Shown here: in pieces, positions 1 through 12,356 of the stretch
Layout: each line of letters begins with the position of its first letter
Numbering within the stretch: position 1 is the stretch's first letter
Source of the DNA: Pagrus major
Lineage: Eukaryota > Chordata > Actinopteri > Spariformes > Sparidae
DNA: 64,000 bases
Direction of reading: 5' to 3'
Assembly (NCBI RefSeq): GCF_040436345.1
Contig: NC_133218.1
Span: forward strand, 20,262,070 to 20,326,069
The notes under the pieces: model-generated
Seen by the model: only the letters and a program-made list of their open reading frames with translations
Databases searched by the model: none
What the model was told of the DNA's origin: nothing
Program-made: the position numbers and the translations under genes

Positions 1-1045
1 CACAGTTATGACATGAAACGAAATCCAGAATCCAAGATGATGTATCTTCTCATAACATAATGATGATATAATGCTGATATACTGCCCAGCCCTATGAGGA
101 CTCCTCTTTCTTTATCTGGACTCTACAACAGTCGTCTTTGCTTCAACAAAGAGCACCTTATCACTAAATATTTACTGTGGAATATCTGTGGGGTTTTTTT
201 CCCCAAAATCTTGTGTTGTATTTCTCTTGAGGGCAGACAAGATTACATGCTTTAAAGTCCATTTTTGGCAACAGTTAATAACGGGGGGTATCTATTTTTA
301 TAAACTGTTGAAACAGTGTGCAAGCCACAGTATTTTCCTACCAGATAAAGGGACCGTTTCTGCTTTTCAGAGTGCCGGTTTGTAAAACCGTTTAAACACC
401 AGTTGCCCCTGCAGAGAGAATTATTTCCATTTCCACAAACTTTTTCAAAACCCGTGAAAAGCTTGTTATTTCTGTTGAAAAGAGTTTCAGATTTAAGCAT
501 GAAATGAAATTCCATTCACCTCCATCGTGTTACCAAAATGTTTTTGCTTTTTGGGAGAACTGACCTTTTACAGGAAATTGATGAAGCAAAATTAAACTGA
601 AGGAAAAGGAACAGAAAGTCTTCTGTCCTCTGGCCTTCAAATGGGGAAGTGCCATAATGTCTAAAATGGCTGACTCGGGCTCTGACATTGCAAATGAGAG
701 AAGAGTCTGAGGTTGTGTGACAGTTATGATGAGCAGTCAGTTTTTGTCTTCACGTCAGCTTACAGAGGAGATGAATGAGTGAGATCTGCGGTGAGAGAAG
801 TGTTACGATCATGTTATCTAGGTCACTGACGTTTTTTTTAACCTTTTAAAAATATATATTTTTATTACTTCTTGGAGCTCCGAGCTCTCAGTCAAACTGA
901 GATGTCATCCAGCGCTCCTCTTGGCCTGATGGATGGAAATGTTTTGGTGGTTTTCTGTGACCTGGTCTTTTCGAAGGGAGAGTTCAGTTCCCTGAAGGCA
1001 TGAGTGGAGACATTTTTCACTTTCTGACATGCTCCATCTGTTTAG
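1..1045. other. Non-coding flank or intron before the unnamed exon
   Basis: I see no exon, RNA gene or clear repeat here. If the exon at 1046 is real, at least the last part is its preceding intron, ending in a pyrimidine-rich stretch and TTTAG. Short open frames on both strands show no recognisable protein. Confidence 0.4.
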
Positions 1046-1246
1046 GATGACTCTTTTGACTCCAGCGTGACCCGTTCAAAAGCCAGAAGTACAGTAAGCC
1101 AGAAGCTGCAGAGGGTCAACCTGAACAAGCAGGCCACAAAGACATTATTTACTTCAAATTTAGCTCAAGAGCTTTTAAAGATTAACCAAATTGACTCTGT
1201 GGATGATGTTGACAGAGCAGTGAACATTCTTCTAAGTAATGGCTAA
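1046..1246 (+). CDS. Candidate last coding exon of an unnamed gene
   Basis: A splice-acceptor-like CTGTTTAG is followed by 66 open codons and a TAA stop. The peptide starts DDSFDSSVTRSKARS, passes through a basic and polar stretch (QKLQRVNLNKQATK) and ends in a probable amphipathic helix closing with VDRAVNILLSNG. The protein-like composition, the in-frame acceptor and the absence of a start codon suggest a terminal coding exon rather than a whole gene. I do not recognise the family. An ATTAAA at 1295-1300 could be a polyadenylation signal but is close to the stop. No other exon of this gene is visible in the window, so the rest would lie to the left. The gene would be convergent with kctd12. 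It could also be a chance open frame. Confidence 0.4.
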   Translation, partial: DDSFDSSVTRSKARSTVSQKLQRVNLNKQATKTLFTSNLAQELLKINQIDSVDDVDRAVNILLSNG

Positions 1247-3264
1247 TCCTTTTAAACTGTGTTTGTGCATCAACATGTGAACTCTTCCCCACTGATTAAA
1301 TCCAAACTACAGTCAAACATAACTGTGTCTTCATTTTGCTGCATTTTTACAGCTGAAACATTATTTTACCAGAGATTTAAAAACTCCATTGCTGCCCGGG
1401 GCATCTATTTTCTGAATGAGCAAAATCTAATCTGCAGGGCTTAATGAAAGGTTGCACTCAAACATCAATGTCATCCTAAAATGTGCTAAAAACATCGGGA
1501 ATATCAAACAAGTGGACAGCTGTTGAATAAGAAGGCTGCCAGGCGGACGTACGTTTTTAAATCTGTCAAACGGACAAGTGTAAACGGGAATAAGCACCCA
1601 TGGGATGTTCTCAGAAAGCTACTGTTTTTCTTGTTTAAGACATTATTGCTGAGCAGCCAAGCGGAAAATCCTGACCCTGGCCTGTCAAAGTATCTTAAGT
1701 ATCTTCTTTGTTAATGGGAGAAATGTGAGGATGCCCTGAAGCCCTTATTTATAGTACTACTTAAAAAACATTTTGTCCTGTTGGCTTCAGAGCAGTTTCT
1801 CATGCCATAGTCATTCTTTAGAAGTTCCCTGACTACTGGCTCTGTCCTGGTTCACCCTCTTTATCAAAGGTTTTAAAAACACTAAGATCCTCTCAGTGGT
1901 TTTCTATTATGAATAAGAGACCTTGTCCGAAAGATACAAACTGCTCTTTCTAAGATTAAACAACTTATAACATTTCATAACTAACTAACAGTTCAAGTGT
2001 CTGTAAAATAGCTTGCCATTAAATCACTGACCATCGGACTGAAACACACTTGTGGCTCAATGTGTCAAACAGGAAAGCATGACGACAAAAGGAAATGGTT
2101 TCAAGTTACAAGTGTGGCACTAACCCTCTCTGTCTGTACCTGTCAATCATCTGTCACCATTGCACTATCTGGACTGTCTATCTGCGACACAGGAAGCAGC
2201 GAGGAAGAAGTGGGCGTGTCTGTGCCTCACAGATATCTGGCGAGCGTCCTCTAACTGCTGTAACATTGTCCAGAGCCCAAACATACAGGCAGAGAGACAG
2301 GCACGTGCAGCTGAACATAAAAGACGAGCAGGACGACCTGGAATTCAATCCTGTAATCAAGACTAAATACGATGTTTTGTGGCATGTTTCAAGAACAAAA
2401 TGAGGTGCACACATAACAAGTAGAACTATAACATTTCTTAAAAGCTGGTTAGTCACACTTAACAGATTAGACTCCAGTTCTCTCTCTTCTTTTTTCCTTC
2501 TGCTCTTTTTAACATAACAATCATGTAGTAAAGTATATTTCCCCAACAGCTCTGGTTGGCAGTCAACATGATAAATTCACACCCAACAATGGAGGTCATC
2601 TCCACAGATCGCCACTGCAGTCAGGTTGATAAACAGGAGTGAAGATAAATCCACTTTTTAATTCCAAAAGTTAAATTAATCGCTGAGCTTCTTCCAGGTG
2701 TTTATTCCTCCAAAAGGTCTGGCTCTGCACACAACTCTCTCCTACAGAGTTGCGCAACTCTGGGAAGGTTAGACCCGGCTTTTCCTCCCCGCTCCACCTG
2801 GTCCTCCCCAGCAAACAACCAGCAAAGCCCAGTGACGCAAATTTTCTCATTGGAAGCTGAATATTTTCATAGCCACAAATATGCATCCATTCGCATCATT
2901 GCATTGACTTTGTATGTGATATGGACATGTGGAAAATTTGCTTCACTTCCTGTCTGAACACACCACAAGATGAGAGTCCACAGCCGTTCTGGCCATTTTT
3001 AATAACTTGCTATTTTTATTACTCATTTACCGTCACAACTTACCCTCGAATGTGTTACGATTTACCTGATTGTAACAGTTCAACTTCTTGTATTTGAATT
3101 CAATTGATGAATTTATTTATAGCTTTTAGTAGTAATTAAATAAGCGTACTTTGTGACTGTGAAGTGAAATGTTACAGTGTTACACCCGTCCCCACTCTTC
3201 CGTACTTATTTGCACTATTAGGAAAGAAGACTTCTTTGATACCATACAATACTGAGGGGCAAAT
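1247..3264. other. Intergenic, no recognised feature
   Basis: Apart from a possible 3' untranslated region of the unnamed exon, I see no coding or RNA signal. Overlapping short open frames at about 2060-2550 on both strands show no domain or splice logic. Confidence 0.4.
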
Positions 3265-4244
3265 TAAAGGGGAATTCTGGCATTATTAAATCTACATGTT
3301 TTGGTTTGTAAATGATTTTTACTTACCAAACGTTTTGGAATCGGTCAGGCAGATTGCCTCAGCTGGCAACAGCAACATGGCTGCAATCACTGCAACATAA
3401 TCCTTTGGGGCAACTCCAACTAACAACGTTGTGTCGACTAAAAGTGCTGTATTGTAGGCAACTGGACGTGATTCAGTTTCTTGAAGAAGTTTCGCCTCTC
3501 ATCTAAGAGGCTTCTTCAGTTCTAAGTTACTGGAGGGGAGTTGCAGGCTTTTAAACTCTGTGTGGGAGTGTCCTTACAGAGTCGTGTGAGCTCTGAGTTT
3601 CAGAGTCGTTAGTGGCCCTAACGACTCACACATGACCTGGATGACTGAGAACCTTCATCAACATGTCCACTAAAAGTGCTAGTTTTTGCTGCTGACAGGC
3701 TGACAACATTACGAAAACAATTCTTACAGAGAGAGACTAATGAGATCCTTTTTGCAACCAGAAATGCAAGTCTCGTTCACGGACAGGTCTTGCTCTAAAA
3801 AAGGTGTGTTGGTACAGTTGTTGCCTCATCGAGATCCTCAAAAGCATTAGTCAGCCATGACTTTTGAAACTAAGTTTTGCTGGCAGTGTCTCTAGGTACT
3901 CCAAACGCCTCTTTCCAACTTCCAATGACTCACCATTGTCTTCTTGCAGCAACTCACCTATCATGACACTTAAGAGTAAGACTTCTCCTTGAATGAGACA
4001 TTTGTTTCTGGCTCCAAAAAGTTTTTTAGTTTTCCAAAAAGTTTTCCACTTTTAGTGGACTTTACTTTGACTTTGTTGGAGTTGCCCCAGAGATTATATT
4101 GCAGCCATTGCAGAGGTGTTGTAGCGGCCAGCTGAGGCAATCTACTGGACCGATTCCATAACTTTTGGAAAGTATGAATCATTAACACACCAAAACTTGT
4201 ATATATAGGGCCCAGGCTTCAAAATACCAGAATCCCCCTTTATT
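3265..4244. mobile_element. Foldback DNA element with about 165-bp inverted arms
   Basis: The left arm (about 3265-3425) and right arm (about 4072-4244) are imperfect inverted repeats. Both contain GGAATCGGTC, AGATTGCCTCAGCTGG and GGGGCAACTCCAAC in opposite orientations, and their outer ends share TAAAGGGG-ATTCTGG. No transposase is encoded, so this is a non-autonomous MITE-like element. A second repeat is inserted inside it near the left arm. Confidence 0.75.
3449..3663. mobile_element. Nested repeat inserted in the foldback element
   Basis: About 215 bp lie between two near-identical 17-bp direct repeats (3432-3448 and 3664-3680, differing at one base and containing ACTAAAAGTGCT), which look like a target-site duplication. 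The insert carries CGCCTCTCATCTAAGAGGC, a small hairpin, and GGATGACTGAGAACCTTC. I associate both strings with a dispersed repeat seen in many fish genomes, but cannot name its class. Confidence 0.6.
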
Positions 4245-5305
4245 GTTGTTACTTCTCTTTGTCGAAATCTATCCAATAACTGCAGAGATACTGCATTCAA
4301 AAACTAGAAAAGTCAACCTGCAGGAAAAGTTTGGGGCTTACAAAGTCATTAGAAGTCATCCCCTGTTGAACACAACTTCCATGGTGATCCATCTGATGGT
4401 TGAGATATTTCCGTCTGGACCAAAGTGATGGACTGACTGACCGGCTGACTGATCTAATGCCATCCCTTGAGCCATGCCGCTGGCTTTAAATAGGCCATTT
4501 TATTCGGATCTCAGATGCAGGTGCTCCAGTGTTGTTTGTATATCCATTGAGGTGGAAAGTCTTAAAATGTATTCAACTTCTCCCCTCAGTGTCAGTTACA
4601 GACAGGAAATACTGCTTTGTTGAACCAAGAAAAAAAAATAATGCAGTATCTTACTTTGCATGAAATGGCATTACAACTCAAATTAAAGTGACCTTAGTCT
4701 CACAGTCCAACTCCGAATCAGCTTCCTCCACATCTTGCCCTTTCAAACAGCCCTGAGAGGGAAGGAGGGAGGGGGGAGTTGCACTTCTTGTGAAAGGAAG
4801 CCCGCTGCAGCCACAGCAGGGGAGGAGGATGCTCCCTTTCTTCCTCTCTGTTCCCCGCAGCTGATTGATGCTGGCAGCCTTTTACCTTTCAGTTTACCGG
4901 CACAGTGCAAGGCTCAGCCCTGTCGCTGGGAGCTGTACCAATCTCCGGCCTGCTGCTGGGCGCTGAGAGCAGCTCAGCTGAGACTGGCGACATTTACACC
5001 CTGGTTCTGCCAGACTAAACTACACAGAGCAGACAGGGAGAGAGAGGGCTCTGGTCAGAAGCAATGAGGTTTAGTCTTTGAAGGAGACAGATAACATGAC
5101 GACTGGTGGATCACTGATTGTAATCTGTCTGTCAGCTGCTACAGCATTTACTCCTTTTAGCTGATGGCAGTACGTGCAACGTTAAAGCATTTCAAAAGTA
5201 AAAAAGCTGCATTCAGAATCCAAAACAAGAATTTGACATGTATTGTAATCTCCAAAATGTACTTAACTACTCAATATTTGATGCATTACAAATGACACAG
5301 TAAAC
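4245..5305. other. Intergenic, no recognised feature
   Basis: The stretch near 4735-5067 is relatively GC-rich and open for 110 codons on the plus strand. The translation is low in complexity, lacks a recognisable domain, and opens from a CTG rather than an ATG. Confidence 0.35.
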
Positions 5306-5630
5306 AGTTAAAGGTGATTCATGTATATGTATTGGCCACCTGTTGAATTCATGCTCCCAACAAATAGGGGCCGCATTTCAGTAAAGTAACTGCTAACTGC
5401 TGCTAATTGTATTCTGTTTATACATTCATGACTTTATCTACAGTTAGTTTGTTAGCTCAGTTAGCCAAGCATTTAGCCGGACTACAGGGAGAGTGTTTTA
5501 ACACCGCCTGCAAACCAGCTTTGGTTTGCTAGGAGAAAGAGGTTTTCAGGCCCTGGGCTAGCTGGTTAGCATGCTAACTTCAGTAAATATCTTTGCAACA
5601 CAATGCACTGATGTCTTTGACATAACATCA
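5306..5630. repeat. Dispersed repeat, family A, copy 1
   Basis: It starts with TTAAAGGTGA and shares TGGCCACCTGT-AATTCA, CCAACAAAT, GGGAGAGTG and CAACACAAT-CA with the region at 7572-7935 in the same order. The two are therefore diverged copies of one family. No coding potential is visible. Confidence 0.6.
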
Positions 5631-5761
5631 ACACTGTTGTTTCGTCACATTCTGTTGATAATGTTGGTTAATTTTTGAATGTTTTAAGCTAAAATTGAGA
5701 ACATTTTACCTCCAGTGCTTCGTCAATTTCTGCTCTATGTCGAAACAAGTAAAAACATAAA

Positions 5762-6143
5762 TGAAAGGTGCAGTGTAGGATTTAGGGGAATCTATTGGCA
5801 GAAATGTTATATAATATTCATTATTATCAATAATAGTTCAAACATAATTGTTTTCTTTTGTGTACAATCACAATCACGTTGCCTTCGAATGAGCCTTTCA
5901 TATGTACAGAGGGAGCGGGTCCTTTTTTGGTGGAGTCACGCTGCCATGTGTCTACAGTAGCCCAGAATGGACAAACCAAACACTGGCTTTAGAGAGGGCT
6001 TTTTGTGTGTATTGCATTTTTAGCAATAGTGATAGCGATAGCGATTAGCGACAATAGTGATACAAGGAGTGCTCCGTTAGTTTGCACTCTGCAACCACAG
6101 CACTACATTTAGATGCCACTAAATCCTACACACTGGTCCTTTA
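5762..6143. mobile_element. MITE-like foldback element, family B, copy 1
   Basis: The ends are inverted: AAAGGTGCAGTGTAGGATTTAG at the left reads back as CTAAATCCTACACACTGGTCCTTT at the right. The inside shares GGGAGCGGGTCC and ACAGTAGCCCAGAATGGACA with the longer copy at 39021-39740. It is non-autonomous. Confidence 0.75.
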
Positions 6144-7571
6144 ACTCATATTTGTTCCTATATATTTGTACATCATTTTTGGTTCATATTTGCTTCTTGC
6201 GCACGGCTGGCTGTGAAAACACAAACTTGATAAAAGTCAGTTGCAGTTTCACAAGAAAAAAAAAGTAGTTCAGGAAGCAGCTTTATTCTTCCATTAAGGT
6301 TTATTGAGCCAGGCAGGCAGCTTTAATGCTGCTGTTATATGAGTGATTTCTATTAAATTAAACTAGGCTGTACTGTTTGAGGGTTTTGCGTCATGCTATC
6401 ATGATGATGTCATGATCGGATTTGTGCTTTTTTATTAACGTTTTATGTTGCATTGCTGTGATTTCAGACACAAGAAACAGGATAGTAGAAGAACAAAGGC
6501 TTGTGTGCAGGTTTGTAGGTCTTGTCTTATTCATGGGATTTCAGTTTTATTAGATGAAACACACATCTCAGGCTGTCTTACAGGGGGAGTAAAGTTCTGA
6601 CTCGAGTTTATTACATTTTCTCCAGTGCAGTGATTGAACTTTATACTGTACTCAGACACACACACATAAAACATTAACTCAAGAATGTACTGCCCTGCTT
6701 AATGTGTTACTTCTTCTAACTGAAGAGGAAATAAAGTCAAATAAAGCCGGGATCCGTGATGACAATAACATCACTGTTAGATTGTAAAATGGAATGATGC
6801 AACAGAATAAAATATGTCTGCAGCTTATTGCTATAGATTAGAGTGTCACATTTCAAGGCGTGGCTTCTAAATGACAGATTGTGGTTTTAACTTCATTTCT
6901 GTGACTCGGCCAGACTGTTGCTTCAGAGAGAAATTTGTGAAAGAGGATGTGTGATTGAGAAAGTGCTGGTGGAGTGTGGAGAAACAGTAAAGGTTTCTAA
7001 TAGATCATATCCACTGTGATGAGACACAAATGCAGCCGTAAATGATTCAACAAATGCTTGGAGTCTTAATGGTCTCACTGCTTGGTAACACAAACACTTA
7101 ACTGGGCTAATTATGTGTTCAGGTGGTTAGCAAACATTATCAGCCTGACTCTGCAGTGATGTCAGCCTGTGATGGTCTGTTACAATATGTGCACTTTACA
7201 TTAGCAATCAGTGGCTGGGAAAACTTCTCAGGGTTTGTTCAAACAGTGAAATGTTTGCTCTACTGATACCAAGATAACCAAGGAAATGAAGGAGCAATAA
7301 AAAACCTCTACAGTAAGCGAGAAAGTAGATCTTGAGGTGAGATTGTTTTGCCAACTGTTGTTTCAAAGCTGAAGAATGAAATGTCAAGCTCAACTTTAAA
7401 GCAAACATTGCTGGGATGTCCTAAAGGTGCTCACAATCATGGAAAGTCTCCACATTTCGAGGACAAACTCAGCAGATGAATGAGTAAGTTACAGGAGTAA
7501 AGAACAGCAAGTTCTGTTTTCCAGTCTTTGTGCTAAGTTAAACTAGCCTGCCTTGTGGCTATAGCTCCATA
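6144..7571. other. Intergenic, no recognised feature
   Basis: AT-rich sequence without coding exons, RNA genes or a clear repeat. Confidence 0.35.
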
Positions 7572-7830
7572 TTTAAAGGTGAAGTGTATAATAAATGGCC
7601 ACCTGTCAAATTCACACTCCAAACAAATGGTGGGTAGTTTATCACAGAGTAACCGCTAAATGCTGCCAACTGTAGCTGCCATGAGCTAATAAGCAGAGCT
7701 AGTTACTGTGTAGCTAACAGTTATATTAGCTGACTCTGCTCAGCCTGGGAGCTCAGAGCACCGGGAGAGTGCTGGTGTTGTTTACTATCGGATTATCACC
7801 TCTTATGGTACAAAGTGGCTAAAGGCTAGC

Positions 7831-7890
<60 letters not shown>

Positions 7891-7935
7891 TTCAATAGAT
7901 ATCTCAGCAACACAATACATAGACGTCAGAACTTG
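7572..7935. repeat. Dispersed repeat, family A, copy 2
   Basis: A diverged copy of 5306-5630, starting TTTAAAGGTGAAG and containing TGGCCACCTGTCAAATTCAC. It is interrupted by a (TTA)n microsatellite at 7833-7889 that is absent from copy 1. Confidence 0.6.
7833..7889. repeat. (TTA)19 microsatellite
   Basis: Uninterrupted trinucleotide tract of 57 bp inside repeat family A copy 2. Confidence 0.97.
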
Positions 7936-9590
7936 TTTAATTAATAAAGCCTTATTGCTGTTTTTCAGTAGACTGAAAGAGGCTTTAAGATTGTGAAATG
8001 TTTCACAGTTGGCTCATTGTGGTCTCCCTCATAGTATAGAGTTAGCTCCGTGGCGGCTACGTTGCTAATGCTTGTAAGATCAGAGAGCCAAGTCTGAAAA
8101 CATCATGTAGAGAACAACATCCTTACATCTTGCTTGACCTTTACGAGGCTTTCAGTCATTTAATTATCGTCAAATCTTCAGTCAGTGTTGACTTTCTCAA
8201 AATGGCTCCCACATGCTTACAGTATGCTTCACAACTGAGTACTTAAGAATCCTGCAGTACTTGGTATTGATAAATAGCCTATAAGTGCAGCAGCCACTGC
8301 TGTCTTTAGATGTGAAGACGCCCTACTGTAAACAGGACATTTAAGATAACATGGAAATTAAGTGTTCTTACATTCAGCTGAGAGACAACACATTTTATCT
8401 CCTGCTCTCACACCTGAGCTAAACAAAGACAAACACAGCTTGGGTTAATTTCTCATGTGTTGTTCTCGCAGCAAACAGTGTGATGTGTCTGAGAGCTTGA
8501 GATGGAACGAATGCAAATTAAGCCGCATTAAAGACACGCAGGTCGCAGTGAGCTAGAGGCAGAGACTGCGAGAGAAAGTGTGAAAGATTTAGCACATAGA
8601 GGCAGATATGAAGAAAGCCAGTGTGTCTGTGTTATCTCCAACCCTGCAAATTGGCTAATTTGGCTCTCTTGATCTGTCTCCCTCCTGCGCTATGAGTGTT
8701 CACTTATGTGTGTGTGTGTGTGTGTGTACACAGAAAAAAATAGTATACTGTATATCTAGTGAAATCTGTGTTGGAGGTGTTTTATCACCAGGGAAGGACA
8801 CTCACACAGAGACACACAAAAAGGTCTGTATTAGAAATAGCTGCCTGGCAGAGAGACTCATAATCTCCTCAGAGGAACCAAAAATTAAATTCAAATGAAT
8901 TAAGTGTTTTATGTGTCTTTTGACCATCAATTGTCCAATTGTTTCATCAGCTCTCTGTCTAATATAAGACGTGAGGTGCTGGAGGGCATCCTCTCCTCTC
9001 ACCCATTTAGTTTTCTCATAGTAGGCAATTACACGCAAAGTAAGATGTACAATGAGGACAAATGTGTCTGATTTTGTCGAGGACAGCGAGCACTATATAC
9101 GTCCTGTTTCTGGAGATCACACTAGAGGAAGAGTTGCAGTCGATCCTTCCTTTTTCCTGTCCAGATGGCAGCATCAGCTGACAGCAGATACAAGGTTTCT
9201 TGTGCAGACATGTATCTTTGAAGCTCTTATGAAGCTCCTTGGTAGCAGAAGTGTGTGGGGGTGGTTGGTTTGATGGGGGGGTGCGTACACATGTGTGCTT
9301 GTGCATCTTTGTTTGTGTATTTTTTTCATAAAGGGAGTTAGGGAACAAATCCCCTTTAATATTTTTTACAGTAATAGCTTCATTGATCCTGGGCACGTCT
9401 CCCAGACATCTGACAATAATATTATTCATTTTGCTTTTTCCAAATCTTTTTATTCAAGTACACTCTTACACAGCCCACACAAAGCCTTTTTTGTATTAGA
9501 CTCGATCCTGGGATAGCTTGGATTTGTGCCCCAGGATCCCACAAGGGAAGAGACATTTGATTACTGTACTTGTCAGCCAAAGAGAAATCC

Positions 9591-9634
9591 CCTCCTCCTC
9601 CTCGTCCTCCTCCTCCACCTCCTCCTCCTCCTTC
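9591..9634. repeat. CTC-rich imperfect triplet repeat
   Basis: Runs of CTC/CCT broken by single GTC and ACC units. The serine- and leucine-rich translations it gives on the plus strand, and the glutamate-rich one on the minus strand, are repeat artefacts. Confidence 0.9.
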
Positions 9635-9995
9635 CCATCCTGCTCAGGGGAGATAACAGAGCTCTTCTGTGTTGCAGAGAAGGACACTCTGCTACGGCAA
9701 CCAAGTTTCTTTTTTTGGCAACAATTTGCTGGCACTTATTTCAATTTTAGCTTCAACTGAAAATAAAATCTCCTCTAAGGAGAAGTGATTTCACTGGAAT
9801 GGTAGTAAAATGTACAAGAATAAGAATGGAAAGAGTCACTCTTCCTAAATTCGGGTTGTCAATATACAAAAAAACAGCAAAATCCTTATGGAGTTTTGAA
9901 TTGAGACAATTCATCTGACATCTGTGTATTTTAGTGCATGTTGTACCACGACACTTTAATTAACAACACATGACTTTATAGAAGATTGTGTCCAA

Positions 9996-9997
<2 letters not shown>

Positions 9998-10028
<31 letters not shown>
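9998..10028. repeat. (TCA)10 microsatellite
   Basis: Uninterrupted trinucleotide tract. Confidence 0.95.
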
Positions 10029-10077
10029 TGGTCTCTCTTCAGGGACCTCTGAATTTTTGATGTGAGAAATGCAGGGG

Positions 10078-10275
10078 TGAGTGTAACTAATTACATCTAC
10101 TCAAATTACTGTAATTAAGTCATGTTTTTGGGGCACTTTTTCAAGTCTGTAATTTTACTCGTACTTAACTGTGCATTACACAACGTAATCTACTTAGTTG
10201 TTTTGAGTTCTGAGTACAATTCATATCTAAACCTTTCATCTGCATTTTTGTAGCCAATAAGGCTTTACGAACACA
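10078..10275. repeat. Dispersed repeat, hAT-like non-autonomous fragment
   Basis: It opens with GTGTAACTAATTACATCTAC, a motif common at the ends of fish non-autonomous hAT elements. Its right part (CTGAGTACAATT, then ATCTAAACCTTTCATCTGCA) recurs in diverged form at about 34585-34660. Class assignment is from memory of the motif, not a search. Confidence 0.45.
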
Positions 10276-10770
10276 AACAGGCCAATGAAAACCCTCAGAT
10301 ACTGACACACACAAAAACTCTTTTCGAAGGCTTCTCAGTATCTTTCCACCATCGGATAAAGGTCATTTCTAATGTTAAAAACAATATGATGTGACTTTAA
10401 TTCATGTCAAATTCTCATCAAACCCATTTGGGTGAGGTTATAGTCTGCTGAGGTCATCGCTCATTCAGGAGGGGCCTTTGGATTTGATCTCTAATATGTC
10501 TGTATTTGTTAAAGTATGAAGGAGGTCAGTGCAGCTGATCACATGAGGGAAATCCCCTGCTGGATAATTAGATCACTACATTTTCACAGAAAGACGGATG
10601 AGACGCTCTTGCAAATGTCTTCTTTTTTGGCAAAATTCACCAAGAAAATCACCCCACAAGCCGGCTGAGAAGAAAAACATGTTTGTGCTGCATGTGGAGG
10701 GAAGCATTTTGAAAAACACGTAACTCGAACTCAAAGGGACAATGAGGTGGATAGTGTTACACCGTCACAC

Positions 10771-10776
10771 TTTATT
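10771..10776 (-). terminator. Candidate polyadenylation signal of kctd12
   Basis: AATAAA on the minus strand, 633 bp past the kctd12 stop codon. It is the first canonical hexamer I see downstream of that gene, implying a 3' untranslated region of about 0.65 kb. Confidence 0.45.
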
Positions 10777-11408
10777 AGCTGAAGAGAAAACAATGACAAC
10801 AACTCATCGATGGCACGTTACAGTATACTTGTAGCATTATGAAAAAGTCCAAAGGTGTCATCTTGAGAGGCAGTGACGCTGTACGAGTGGTCAAATTAAA
10901 CACAAGAGAAATAATAACGATTAAAAGAAAGACTTGGGGAAGTTACAGACCAAACATCAGGCTATTTACAGTACATATGCCCTGGTTAATGTGTTCAGAT
11001 CATCAAAAGCCTTTCTACAACAACATGACCATGCAGGCACAGATCAGCGAGGATCAAAATAAACCAGCTCCTAACATTTCTGCCACCCTGAGTAACCATC
11101 CATGTCGTTCACTTCTGAGCAAAACAGACTTTGTGGAGGCTTTTAAAGGTCAAGAAGCATAAAAATAACCCAGCTATGGACCCAGTGACAGATCAGAAGA
11201 GTAACTTGCTCTGACCAATCAGATGTATGTTTGAGTTTGAGTCTGTCTAACAGAACCAGAGGGGAAAAATGGCAGAAAGGTTAAACTCTGGCTGATCCCA
11301 AGCAGAGCCAAAAATACACAGGAAACTGCAACTATATAAGGCTGAACTGACACTTTGGGGTGTTAATTAATATAATAACTGTTCTGACTGGTGATGAGTT
11401 GCTCTTGT

Positions 11409-12356
<948 letters not shown>

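Larger units (their letters stand above)
7936..10077. other. Intergenic with simple repeats
   Basis: No coding exon is seen. It holds a (TG)n tract at 8707-8727, a CTC-rich tract at 9591-9634 (open on both strands only because of its triplet period) and a (TCA)10 tract at 9998-10028. Confidence 0.45.

Noticed and set aside
4735-5067. 110-codon plus-strand open frame
   Set aside because: It opens from a CTG, has no recognisable domain or splice signals, and shows no codon pattern distinct from its surroundings.
9496-9760. Overlapping serine-rich and glutamate-rich open frames
   Set aside because: Both come from the CTC-rich triplet repeat at 9591-9634, which is open in several frames by composition.
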